The position numbers and the translations under genes are program-made. From assembly GCF_033446605.1 (NCBI RefSeq), contig NZ_JAWQUO010000021.1:21863-85862 (forward strand): a DNA stretch of 64,000 nucleotides, in the 5' to 3' direction. Under the pieces are notes generated by a model. It was given only the letters and a program-made list of their open reading frames with translations, had not been told where the DNA came from and did no database searches. The stretch comes from Iodobacter sp025352645. Its GTDB lineage: Bacteria; Pseudomonadota; Gammaproteobacteria; Burkholderiales; Chitinibacteraceae. Positions 26,226 through 34,824 of the stretch are shown piece by piece (the first letter of the stretch is position 1; every line of letters begins with the position of its first letter).

Positions 26226-26774
26226 ATGCAAAAAGATCAGCACTTAATTGAAGAAAAAATCAGCAGCGAGCGGGTATTTGATGGAGCTTTATTACATATT
26301 AATCGCGATATTGTGCGCTTGCCTGACGGGAGTGAAGCCACGCGGGAATATGTGCTGCACCCCGGTGCGGTGATGATTATCCCCATCTTGCCCGATGGCA
26401 GGCTGCTGATGGAGCGGCAGTATCGCTACCCTATGCACCGCGTGTATTTGGAGTTTCCCGCAGGCAAGCTGGATGCTGGTGAAGATGCTCTGGCTTGTGG
26501 CAAGCGTGAGCTGCTGGAGGAAACCGGCTACACCGCACTAGAGTGGCAAAAACTAGGCGTTCATCACCCGATTATTAGCTACACCAATGAAGAAATCCAT
26601 TTTTACTTGGCGCAAAACCTAACTGCAGGCAAGGCTCAGCTGGATGAAGGTGAGTTTGTGGAATGCGTGGCGGTGAGCCTAGATGATCTGATTGCTGGTG
26701 TGCTGGACGGCTCGATCACCGATGGCAAAACCGTAGCAGGGATCTTTTGGGCGGAGAAAATACTGAGTAGATAG
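26226..26774 (+). CDS. Nudix hydrolase, ADP-ribose/ADP-sugar pyrophosphatase type
   Basis: A 182-residue Nudix protein. The Nudix box spans GKLDAGEDALACGKRELLEE plus TGY, and the upstream region (EYVLHPGAVMIIPILPDG, RYPMHRVYLEFPAG) has the pattern of ADP-ribose pyrophosphatases. In E. coli a member of this group also hydrolyses ADP-glucose and so limits glycogen synthesis. Its position 97 bp after glgP makes a role in ADP-glucose turnover plausible, but the substrate cannot be read from the sequence. Confidence 0.85.
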   Translation: MQKDQHLIEEKISSERVFDGALLHINRDIVRLPDGSEATREYVLHPGAVMIIPILPDGRLLMERQYRYPMHRVYLEFPAGKLDAGEDALACGKRELLEETGYTALEWQKLGVHHPIISYTNEEIHFYLAQNLTAGKAQLDEGEFVECVAVSLDDLIAGVLDGSITDGKTVAGIFWAEKILSR

Positions 26775-27441
26775 AAGTTCTCTAAATGGGATTGATTCTT
26801 TGCTAATTACATGATTTATGTTAAATATTTATGACGTAATGTTATTAAAATAAATAAAAATTTCTCGAAATATTAATAACTTCGAATTAATTTTCAAATA
26901 CCTTTGATTGGATATTAGGAAAATCAGTAGTGTCATTCTCGGAGCTCCGCTACGCTGTCGGATCATCGATAAAAATTCGAGGATGATATTCTGTTCCCTA
27001 CTTAAAATTTAAGCATCAAAACTTGTTATTCTCGGCTTATCTTCGATTCAACCGAATGGAACTCGTACCTGATAATGAATTAAATTTCACTTGTTATTGC
27101 TTTATTTTCCATATATGCTTATGGCATTTTTGTTAATTGTATTGCTACTAGCTGATGGTTTTTAAGTTAATTGTGGCAATTAACGATGTACTAAATAGAT
27201 TAATTAACACTTATCCCATACTGTTGATATGGTTAGAGAAACCATTTTTCGTCATTGTGTTGCGATGTGGATTAAAAAATATCGTTATAGGTCAACTACA
27301 TAATGGCTCTGTTTTTATATTGGTTTTTCGAGGCTCTTATCATCACTAAGTGCTCACCACCATCTTAACTGTTGGCAAAAAAGCATCGTGTGGGTATATA
27401 AACTTTTGCTTAATTTAGCATTCTCAATAGGTTTACCATTA
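26775..27441. other. AT-rich non-coding gap
   Basis: About 670 bp without a credible gene. A 64-codon frame at 27155 has hydrophobic content but no ribosome binding site and no recognisable family. A segment at 26930-26990 vaguely resembles a decayed GTCATTC-type repeat but is too diverged to assign. Confidence 0.4.
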
Positions 27442-27906
27442 ATGAAGATTTTTTCCGTTATTACCCTAGCTGCAACGCTGTTCATTTCCGGTTGTGCATC
27501 TGTCGATATGGCTTCTAAAGCTGATTCTGCAAAAGCAAAAGAATTTAATGCACCAAGCCAAGGCAAGGCTGGTGTTTATGTTTATCGTAATAGCTTTGTT
27601 GGTAAAGCCCTCAAGAAAGATATTTGGGTGGATGGCAAGTGTGTCGGCGAAAGCGCTCCAGATGTGTTTTTCTTTACAGAAGTTGAAGGCGGAAAAACCC
27701 ATAAGATTGATACTGAATCTGAATTCTCTCCAAACACTTTAGAAGTGATGCTTGAAGAAGGTAAAAATCACTTCATTCGTCAATATATTAAGATGGGTGT
27801 GTTTGTAGGTGGTGCTGGTGTAGAGCAAGTACCTGAAGAGCAAGGCAAAAATGATGTTGCTAAGCTCAGTCTGGCAAAATCGGGTAAGTGCAGCACAGCA
27901 AAATAA
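27442..27906 (+). CDS. DUF2846-type lipoprotein
   Basis: A 154-residue lipoprotein. The signal peptide ends in the lipobox LFISGC (cysteine about residue 17). The mature part KAGVYVYRNSFVGKALKKD, followed by IWVDGKCVG, FFFTEVEGGKTHKI and NHFIRQYIKMGVFVG, resembles DUF2846, a small beta-sheet domain of unknown function in envelope lipoproteins. The longer frame starts at 27388, but only the ATG at 27442 puts the signal peptide at the N-terminus. The residue after the cysteine is Ala, so the outer membrane is the expected location. Confidence 0.72.
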   Translation: MKIFSVITLAATLFISGCASVDMASKADSAKAKEFNAPSQGKAGVYVYRNSFVGKALKKDIWVDGKCVGESAPDVFFFTEVEGGKTHKIDTESEFSPNTLEVMLEEGKNHFIRQYIKMGVFVGGAGVEQVPEEQGKNDVAKLSLAKSGKCSTAK

Positions 27907-28117
27907 TCAGCAATACCCGCCAAATAAGGGATTTTTAACCCTTATGCGTAGAAGTGCAGAACTGCTCTGGCTATCCACCATTTTGCTGACGGCTGGGGAG
28001 TTAGATCAAGCCTGTGCTTTTACGCTTAGCTAGTTATTTTGTGTGTGTTGCTGATTTTGCTTGGATGCCAGTGGCCTATGCCAATATAATCTGATCTTTC
28101 TCCGCACTTTCTGGTTT

Positions 28118-28504
28118 ATGACAGCACGCCGCTATCAGCTCAGCCTACGTATTGCCTTCTTGGCGATCATGCTGCACGTCCTGATGCCCTTGCTGCACGC
28201 CACTTTGCCGCAGTCTGCTTTAAGAAGCAGCGTTTTTTGCGGCACGATGACGCCGATTGTTGAATATCAGCTCAGCCAACTTCCAGGTAGTAAGCCTGAA
28301 TCGTTATTAGCAAAGGCAGCTCCTGCCTGCGTGCTTTGCGCTCATGCTGATCAGACTCAGGCTCCGGCCTTAGATATACCGGAGATGGTAGCGGCGGTGG
28401 CTATGTTGCCGCATAGTTTTGGCATGCCAGCAGCGCCACCATTGCGCCTGCACCGCAATTTATCCCTCCCTCCCCCTGGCCACGCCCCTCCTGTTTTTTC
28501 CTAA
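28118..28504 (+). CDS. DUF2946-type small membrane protein
   Basis: A 128-residue protein with one N-terminal hydrophobic segment (LRIAFLAIMLHVLMPLLHA), a central CVLC motif and a proline-rich tail with scattered histidines. This resembles DUF2946, small proteins often encoded beside copper-handling genes. The ATG at 28118 is preferred because it places the hydrophobic segment near the N-terminus; the frame opens at 28061. A copper-linked gene group starts about 250 bp downstream. Confidence 0.55.
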   Translation: MTARRYQLSLRIAFLAIMLHVLMPLLHATLPQSALRSSVFCGTMTPIVEYQLSQLPGSKPESLLAKAAPACVLCAHADQTQAPALDIPEMVAAVAMLPHSFGMPAAPPLRLHRNLSLPPPGHAPPVFS

Positions 28505-28542
28505 CAGATTCTTGATATGCGCGTTTTGCTAAAAAGCTAAGT

Positions 28543-28640
28543 TCTGTAGACACAGAGCCAAATGAGAACACAGAGCACACGGAGAAAACCTAAGGCTTGT
28601 CTGTGTGCTTTGTGTTCTCACCAATCTCTGCGCTTACAGA
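28543..28640. repeat. Long imperfect palindrome upstream of the mbnP-like gene (family A related)
   Basis: Ends TCTGTA (28543-28548) and TACAGA (28635-28640). Inner arms TGAGAACACAGAGCACAC (28563-28580) and GTGTGCTTTGTGTTCTCA (28603-28620) pair with one mismatch. It lies 113 bp upstream of the mbnP-like start, so it might form a leader structure or be a repeat insertion. Confidence 0.7.
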
Positions 28641-28753
28641 TCTGAGGTTTTTCAGTCTTTTTGTCTAAATACTCGCGCGTCATTCATGGATCTGTTCAGC
28701 CTTTTTGCACCCAGCTTATCTGGCGTGCTTTTTTATGCTGTTTGGAGAAAACC

Positions 28754-29692
28754 ATGCGTTTATATGCAATTCTTGCTTGTCTTATTTTGTCTGCCTGCAA
28801 TTCTAGTGGTGATAACGCCACGGCCACGCCGCTTAGCCCTTTGCCTGATCAGGCGATTGCCGTGCAGTTTGCACTGAAAGCAGGAGGGCAAATGGCGGAA
28901 TGTAATACCACACTGCCAGCGTTGGGGAGCCGCGCCACACCGGCCAAGCTGCGCGATGCTCGTCTTTATGTGCACGATATCAAACTGATTAATGCCCTAG
29001 GGCAGGAAGTACCGTTGGCGCTAACGCAAAATGCCTCGCAATACCTGAATGTGGCGATGCTGGATTTTGAAAACAAAACCGGTCATTGCGTTGGTAGCTC
29101 AGAGCTAAACCAGCAGGTGACGGGTACTGCGCCAGGCGGCCAGTATGTAGGGCTTAGTTTTAAAGTGGGTGTGCCTGATACCGCCAAAGATGCGGCGGGC
29201 AAAGAGGTGATTCTGAATCACAGCGACACGATGGCCGTGCCTTCGCCATTAAATAATATGGCGCTGGGTTGGAGCTGGCAGGCGGGGCGTCGCTTTGTGC
29301 AGCTAGAGCTTAATCCGGATGTGCCTGCGGTGAATGGCAAAATAGTGAATTGGTTTTTTCACTTAGGCGCAACCGGCTGCAAGGCGGATGCGGTGAATGC
29401 CAATCTATTTAGCTGCAGCAATCCCAATATTTTGCCTCTGCGCTTTGCCAGCTTTGATGTGGCCAAGCAGCGGGTGGTGCTAGATTTAGCCAGCCTCTTG
29501 CAAGGGGTAGATATGAGCCAAGATGCCGGTGGGGCAATGGGGTGCATGAGCGGGCCGACCGATCCTGAATGCGCGCAAATCTTTAATAATCTTGATCTTA
29601 ATCTGAATGAGTCCGCCGCAGGCAAGCAGGATGCGGGCCTAGCTAAGGGCGATGGCAGCTTCTCTAAAGTATTTAAGGTTGAACTGAAATGA
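28754..29692 (+). CDS. MbnP-like copper-binding lipoprotein (four-Cys motif partner protein)
   Basis: A 312-residue lipoprotein (lipobox LILSAC) resembling the metallo-mystery-pair / MbnP family. The pattern VQFALKAGGQMAECNTTLP, ARLYVHDIKLIN, KTGHCVGSS, MALGWSWQAGRRFVQLELN, TGCKADAVNANLFSC and MGCMSGPTDPEC is characteristic, with paired cysteines and tryptophans. In methanotrophs MbnP binds copper through a kynurenine made from tryptophan by its partner MbnH. The start at 28754 follows GGAG and is the only one giving a lipoprotein signal. The partner gene overlaps its stop by 4 bp (ATGA). Confidence 0.85.
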   Translation: MRLYAILACLILSACNSSGDNATATPLSPLPDQAIAVQFALKAGGQMAECNTTLPALGSRATPAKLRDARLYVHDIKLINALGQEVPLALTQNASQYLNVAMLDFENKTGHCVGSSELNQQVTGTAPGGQYVGLSFKVGVPDTAKDAAGKEVILNHSDTMAVPSPLNNMALGWSWQAGRRFVQLELNPDVPAVNGKIVNWFFHLGATGCKADAVNANLFSCSNPNILPLRFASFDVAKQRVVLDLASLLQGVDMSQDAGGAMGCMSGPTDPECAQIFNNLDLNLNESAAGKQDAGLAKGDGSFSKVFKVELK

Positions 29693-30831
29693 TTTTACGC
29701 TGCCTGCTGGCAGCGTTAGTGCTCGGCGGCTGCGTGCAGCCGGGCACTTCTACCGATGACCCAGCTCGCCAAAGTGCGAGTTGGTCATGGGAGCTGCCGT
29801 TTTATTTCCCTACTCCAAAAGTGCCTAGCGACAACCCAATGAGCGAGGCCAAGTTTCAGCTGGGTCGCTCCTTGTTTTATGACGTAAGGCTGTCTGGCAA
29901 CGGCCAGCAAAGCTGTGCTTCCTGTCATGAGCAGGGTAAAGCATTTACGGATGGCCACGCTGTGGCGACGGGCTCTACCGGTGAACACACGCCGCGTAAT
30001 GCGCAGAATCTGGCTAATGTGGCTTGGCACAGCACTTACACTTGGGCTAATCCTGCGTTGGTTACGCTAGAGCGCCAAATGGAAGTGCCCTTGTTTGCCG
30101 AGCATCCGGTGGAAATGGGCATCAACGATCAGAACAAAGCCACGGTGCTGGCGCGCTTTCAGGCTGATCGTGAGTCTGTGCAGCGTTTTGCAGAGGTTTT
30201 TCCTGGTGAGCCGATCGGCTTTAGCCAGATCATTAAAGCCATTGCCACTTTTCAGCGTGGGCTGATTTCTGCTTCTTCTAAATATGATCAGTATTTGCAG
30301 GGCAGGGCCACGCTATCTTCTGCCGAGCTGCGTGGTAAAGATCTGTTTTTTGGTGAGCAGGCGGAGTGCTTTCACTGCCACGGCAGCTTTAATTTTAATG
30401 ATCAGGTACGTCACGCAGGCTCTAACACGGCAGAGACGCTGTTTCATAACACCGGTCTTTACAATATCGATGGCAAAGGGGGCTTTCCCGAGCCTAACCG
30501 AGGCTTGTTTGAGCTGAGCGGTGTGGCTGGTGATATGGGCATGTTTCGTGCGCCAAGCTTACGCAATGTGGCGCTCACCGCACCCTATATGCACGATGGC
30601 AGTATCGCTACGCTGGAAGAAGCCTTGGATTTTTATGCCGCAGGTGGGCGTGAAATCAAGACTGGCCCGCATAGCGGGGATGGCCGTCTTAATCCGTTTA
30701 AAAGCGATTTGATTGTTCGTATTCAGCTAAACGAGCAAGACAAAGCCAATATCGTCGCCTTTTTAAAGACACTCACCGATGAAAAATTTATTAATGATCA
30801 GCGCTTTGCTGATCCTCGCCGCAGCAAATAA
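29689..30831 (+). CDS. MbnH-like di-haem cytochrome c peroxidase family enzyme
   Basis: A 380-residue periplasmic protein with a lipobox-like signal (LVLGGC) and two c-type haem motifs, CASCHEQG and CFHCHGSF, plus family blocks SCASCHEQGKAFTDG, RNAQNLANVAW, VEMGINDQ and APYMHDGSIATLEEALDFY. It belongs to the MauG/CcpA superfamily. With an MbnP-type gene directly upstream it is most likely the tryptophan-modifying partner; a plain peroxidase role is the alternative. It overlaps the next gene by 53 bp. Confidence 0.88.
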   Translation: MILRCLLAALVLGGCVQPGTSTDDPARQSASWSWELPFYFPTPKVPSDNPMSEAKFQLGRSLFYDVRLSGNGQQSCASCHEQGKAFTDGHAVATGSTGEHTPRNAQNLANVAWHSTYTWANPALVTLERQMEVPLFAEHPVEMGINDQNKATVLARFQADRESVQRFAEVFPGEPIGFSQIIKAIATFQRGLISASSKYDQYLQGRATLSSAELRGKDLFFGEQAECFHCHGSFNFNDQVRHAGSNTAETLFHNTGLYNIDGKGGFPEPNRGLFELSGVAGDMGMFRAPSLRNVALTAPYMHDGSIATLEEALDFYAAGGREIKTGPHSGDGRLNPFKSDLIVRIQLNEQDKANIVAFLKTLTDEKFINDQRFADPRRSK

Positions 30832-31906
30832 CGCCATCGCCCACGACGGGCCACATGATCAAAATGCTGGCGATACGCAAATTAATCTGCTGGCTGATAT
30901 CCGTTATCTGAGCGGCGATTCGGCATGGCCCAGCACCCTGCCCGTATTGGGTAGCAACAGGGATGATCGGCGCGGCGCGTGGTATGACGGCTCAGGCTTG
31001 GAATGGCGGCAACGCTGGACGCCAGAAGTAGATACGCTATTGGTGGCTGCTTACGACGAACACGAGCAGGGCATGGTGCTGGATCATGCGGTGATTCGTT
31101 ATCAGGTAGCAACGGCTCAACTGGCCTTAGGGCGGCAGTCCCCCGTGTTTGCCGATGCCGGATTAAGCCCATGGGCGCTGCCTGATTTATGGCTTTATAC
31201 GGTATTAGCTGATGATCACTGGCACGAAGATGGCTTAGCCCTGCGCTATACCATGGGCAATCTGACGGCGCACGCGGGTGTTTTTAATGGCCACGGCTAT
31301 CCAGGGGCAGAAAGTGCGATGTGGACTGCAGGCTTAGTATGGCAGGATGGCCCTTGGTTTGTGGCAGGCCATGCTGCGTATTTATCTGAGGTAAATCGTT
31401 CCTTAGTCACAGACGCGCATAGCGGGCATAGTCATGCTGGGCAGGCGGTGGGCTGCGGTAGGCTCACAGATTGCTTGGCTGGCAAATCCACGTTGCTGCG
31501 CGCAAAGGCTGGCTGGCAGGGGAATCAATACTGGCTGCAATCAGCGTGGAGCTGGCAGCAGCAGGACGGTCAGCTTGAAAGCACGCTGGGCCGCGTTGCT
31601 TATCAGGGGGAGCTAAACAGCTTAGCGTTTGAGGGTGGGATCAAGATCACCGAAACCATCAAGCTGGCGCTGCGCCATGAATGGATGGGGAGCAGCCATC
31701 AGTTAGTGGGTTTTAACGCTGCGCAAATCGCCAGTAAAAACGGCATCGCCAATAGTGATGAGCAGCCGTACCAAACTGGGCTACGCCTAGCATGGCAAGC
31801 GCATCCTGCGCATTTGCTGGCGTTAGAGCTTTACCAAACCCAGCGTAGTGGTGAATCTAATCATTTGGCGATGTTGCAATGGCAGATGAATGTGCGGGTG
31901 TATTGA
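30779..31906 (+). CDS. Putative outer-membrane beta-barrel protein of the copper locus
   Basis: A 375-residue protein with a cleavable signal peptide (MKNLLMISALLILAAANNAIA) and alternating hydrophobic strands through to a C-terminal aromatic residue (NVRVY), as in porin-like barrels. Histidines cluster at the mature N-terminus (AHDGPHDQ) and in a loop near 220 (DAHSGHSHAGQAVGC), which could bind metal. It starts 53 bp inside the di-haem enzyme gene, so the three genes form one operon. It may pass copper or a ligand across the outer membrane, by inference from context only. Confidence 0.65.
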   Translation: MKNLLMISALLILAAANNAIAHDGPHDQNAGDTQINLLADIRYLSGDSAWPSTLPVLGSNRDDRRGAWYDGSGLEWRQRWTPEVDTLLVAAYDEHEQGMVLDHAVIRYQVATAQLALGRQSPVFADAGLSPWALPDLWLYTVLADDHWHEDGLALRYTMGNLTAHAGVFNGHGYPGAESAMWTAGLVWQDGPWFVAGHAAYLSEVNRSLVTDAHSGHSHAGQAVGCGRLTDCLAGKSTLLRAKAGWQGNQYWLQSAWSWQQQDGQLESTLGRVAYQGELNSLAFEGGIKITETIKLALRHEWMGSSHQLVGFNAAQIASKNGIANSDEQPYQTGLRLAWQAHPAHLLALELYQTQRSGESNHLAMLQWQMNVRVY

Positions 31907-32104
31907 TGGTTAAGTATTTCATGTTGGGTGTAAGTATCTACACAATTTCTGTAGAAGAAAAAGGTTATCGGCTTAAGGTTTAACGATCAACAGTGCCCTC
32001 AAGTTGATAGGATTGGCTTGCACCCGCCCTACGTGACTGATTTATTGCTTCGCAGCAACTTTTTTAAACCATGTTCTACTTTTATTAAATCAGGAATTCT
32101 AAAA

Positions 32105-32575
32105 ATGAAAAAAATCGCCGTATTACTCGCTTCTTCCATTTTGTCTGTTTCGGCGTTTGCCCATGAATACAAGGCGGGTGATATTCGAGTGGTTCATCCT
32201 TTTTCGGTGCCAACACTGCCTGGTAAGGACGTTGGCGCGGCCTATATCGGGCTTGAAAATAAAGGCGAAGCCGATGTGCTGCTTACTGCCAGCACAGAGC
32301 GTGCCGAGCGGGTTGAGCTGCATACCATGAGCATGGAAGGGGACGTCATGAAAATGCGCCAGATTAATGAGCTGGAAGTGAAGGCGGGTGAAACCATTAA
32401 GATGAAGCCGGGTATGGGCTATCACCTCATGATGTTTGGCCTAAAACAACCCTTAAAGGCGGGGGATAAATTTCCGCTGAAATTACAGTTTAAAAAATCA
32501 GGCGCGGTTGAGGTGTCGGTAATGGTGCAAGAGCGTGAAGTGGGCGCTAAAGCGGCAGAAGGGCATTTCCATTAA
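32105..32575 (+). CDS. PCuAC-type periplasmic copper chaperone
   Basis: A 156-residue secreted protein (signal MKKIAVLLASSILSVSAFA) with the cupredoxin-like PCuAC fold: IRVVHPFSVPTLPG, GAAYIGLENKG, the copper motif HTMSMEGDVMKMRQ and downstream GMGYHLMMFGLK, matching the H(M)-x10-M-x21-H-x-M pattern closely. Such proteins carry Cu(I) to cytochrome oxidase. The short form starting at 32105 is chosen over the frame start at 32018 because it begins with the signal peptide. It follows the MbnP/MbnH genes after about 200 bp. Confidence 0.88.
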   Translation: MKKIAVLLASSILSVSAFAHEYKAGDIRVVHPFSVPTLPGKDVGAAYIGLENKGEADVLLTASTERAERVELHTMSMEGDVMKMRQINELEVKAGETIKMKPGMGYHLMMFGLKQPLKAGDKFPLKLQFKKSGAVEVSVMVQEREVGAKAAEGHFH

Positions 32576-33194
32576 TTGCAGCGCTTAAAGCCTTACTTTG
32601 CTTCAAACTCACTCTGCGGCTAGGGGGCACGGCTGGTTACGCCTGATATTTAATTAGGGTACGGCCAGTCGTGTGCTTACTACATTTATGCTTTTTGTGA
32701 GAGGCGCTTTGCGTGTTGCAAGATGGCTTTCGTAAAGCTAGATACATTTCTTATTTCGTAAGTAATTGATTGCTTGTTTTGGCTTTGAGCAAGCTGATGA
32801 TGTTGGCAATTTTTTCACCTCCCATTCCCCGTTATTCTAAATTCACAATATTTTATGCGCTTGTCATCGGCATAAAATGCCAATATATGCGCTAAATCAA
32901 GCACGCTTACGGCATAAAGAGCGATGCTCTGGCTACTTTAACTCTGCATTGGCCTAAATTGCTTAATATAGAAAATAGATTCCTGCTGAAAGTAAGTATT
33001 TACGCGGTGTAGCGGGCATTTTGCACATTTAAAAACAATACTATTTACGTCGCCTTAGTTCAATTTTTGCGTTGTTAGTTCCGTTGTTGTGAAAATTACC
33101 TCTGTAAAAGTGGGATTTTTAAGTAACGCACCGCTACGTTTGTAAGGTATTAATAGTAGCAACACAACACTTGATACTTACAAAGGATGCCCAG
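32576..33194. other. Non-coding gap with one weak palindrome
   Basis: About 620 bp without a gene. CACGGCTGG (32628-32636) and CCAGTCGTG (32665-32673) form an imperfect inverted repeat with a GGGGGCAC edge, perhaps a diverged family C element. The rest is AT-rich and probably carries the promoter of the peptide transporter. Confidence 0.4.
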
Positions 33195-34577
33195 ATGGCA
33201 AATCAGCCTAGCCACCCTAAAGGCCTCTACCTTTTATTCGCCACTGAAATGTGGGAGCGCTTTTCTTACTACGGTAACCGTGCTTTATTAGCGCTGTTTA
33301 TGATTTCTGCGTTGTCTTTTGACAAGCATTTTACCTCGGCGCTGTATGGGCAATATACGGGCTTGGTGTATCTGGCTCCGCTGGTTGGCGGCTATGTAGC
33401 CGATCGTTTCTGGGGTAATCGCCGCTCTATTGTGGTGGGTGGATTATTGATGGCCCTAGGTCAATTTTTACTATTTTTTGCAGGTACTTGGTTTCAAGAA
33501 GCTAAAATTGCGATCCCGCTGTTTTATAGTGGTTTAGGTTTTATTATTGCGGGCAATGGCTTTTTTAAACCCAATATCTCAACCATGGTTGGCCAGCTTT
33601 ATGAGCCAAACGACAGCCGCAAAGACACGGCCTATACCATTTTTTATATGGGGATTAACTTAGGCTCGTTTATGGCACCACTGATTTGTGGCGCTTTGGG
33701 CGATACGGGTAACCCTGCAGATTTTCGTTGGGGATTCTTGACTGCTGGCGTGGGGATGCTGATTTCCTTAGTGATCTTTATTAGCTTTCGTGACAAGTAT
33801 CTGGTTGATCCGGCAGGAAAATTGATCGGCTTGGCACCAGGTAAAATCAGTGCAGAAGAGCGTGCTATCCGCGATACACCGCTGACTCAAGTGGATATCG
33901 AACGCATTATCGTGATTGGCGTATTGTCATTTTTCGTAATTTTCTTTTGGTCTGCATTTGAGCAAGCGGGCGTCTCGCTGACTTTCTTTGCTGCCGAATC
34001 GCTTGATCGTGAAGTGCTGGGCTTTACCGTGCCAACTTCATGGTTCCAGTCTTTAAACCCAGTGTTTGTGCTGATTTTTGCACCAGTATTGGCGTCAGTA
34101 TGGACTTTTCTTTCTAAGCGCGGCGCAGAGCCAAGCTCACCAACCAAGATGGCTTGGGGCCTGCTGTTCCTAGGTTTTGGTTATATCGTGATTGCGATGG
34201 CAGTAAAGCATATCGAGCCAGGCGTAAAAGTATCGATCATGTGGTTGGTGACGATGTACTGGCTGCACACCATGGGTGAGTTATGTCTTTCTCCGATTGG
34301 TTTGTCCTTGGTGAATAAGCTCGCTCCAGCCCGCTTTGCATCGCTTTTGATGGCGGTTTGGTTTACCGCCAGCGCGGCGGCCAACTGGTTTGCCGGTATC
34401 TTGGCGGGTTTCTATCCAGAAGCGGGCCAAGCTATCCCAAGCTTTATGGGCTACCAAATTAACGGCATCTATGAATTCTTTATGCTATTTGTAGGGATGG
34501 CGATGGCCGCTGCGGCGCTCTTGCTCTTGTCGACCAAGAAACTGCAAAAAATGATGCATCAAGGCGTAACGGCTTAA
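33195..34577 (+). CDS. POT family proton-coupled peptide transporter
   Basis: A 460-residue MFS-fold membrane protein of the PTR/POT type, importing di- and tripeptides with protons. The signature ETATEMWERFSYYG-type opening appears as LLFATEMWERFSYYGNRALL. GGYVADRFWGNRRSIVVGG and GNGFFKPNISTMVGQLY are family motifs, and about 12-14 membrane helices can be counted. The ATG at 33195 follows AAAGGATG; the frame extends 8 codons further up. A strong intrinsic terminator follows. Confidence 0.92.
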   Translation: MANQPSHPKGLYLLFATEMWERFSYYGNRALLALFMISALSFDKHFTSALYGQYTGLVYLAPLVGGYVADRFWGNRRSIVVGGLLMALGQFLLFFAGTWFQEAKIAIPLFYSGLGFIIAGNGFFKPNISTMVGQLYEPNDSRKDTAYTIFYMGINLGSFMAPLICGALGDTGNPADFRWGFLTAGVGMLISLVIFISFRDKYLVDPAGKLIGLAPGKISAEERAIRDTPLTQVDIERIIVIGVLSFFVIFFWSAFEQAGVSLTFFAAESLDREVLGFTVPTSWFQSLNPVFVLIFAPVLASVWTFLSKRGAEPSSPTKMAWGLLFLGFGYIVIAMAVKHIEPGVKVSIMWLVTMYWLHTMGELCLSPIGLSLVNKLAPARFASLLMAVWFTASAAANWFAGILAGFYPEAGQAIPSFMGYQINGIYEFFMLFVGMAMAAAALLLLSTKKLQKMMHQGVTA

Positions 34578-34606
34578 ATTCTTTTAAGCTCTGATGTTTA
34601 AGTGAT

Positions 34607-34637
34607 GGCCCGTTTCAATGAAACGGGCCATTTTTTA
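34607..34637 (+). terminator. Intrinsic terminator after the peptide transporter
   Basis: Perfect 10-bp stem GGCCCGTTTC-AAT-GAAACGGGCC followed by a run of six T. Confidence 0.9.
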
Positions 34638-34824
34638 TTGGCGCAATTCTGCACTCTCATTGGGAGCAAAGCATCGTAGGGAGGCTGAAGCCCCATATGC
34701 GCTAAGCAAAAAAAGTTATGTTTAAGGGTTTTTTGGTTTTATCACTAAAAATATGCGCTATATGCCCGAATTACCGAAATATCCAGCTCGCCCAGATCGG
34801 TACTCCAGCGTAAAATACCATTCC

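Noticed and set aside
26930..26995. GTCATTCTCGGAG...GGATGATA, resembling the 69-bp dRS3-type element.
   Set aside because: Only the first bases agree and the hairpins are not preserved; too diverged to call a repeat copy.
27155..27349. A 64-codon hydrophobic frame in the AT-rich gap before the DUF2846 lipoprotein.
   Set aside because: Hydrophobic frames arise easily in AT-rich DNA; there is no ribosome binding site or recognisable domain.
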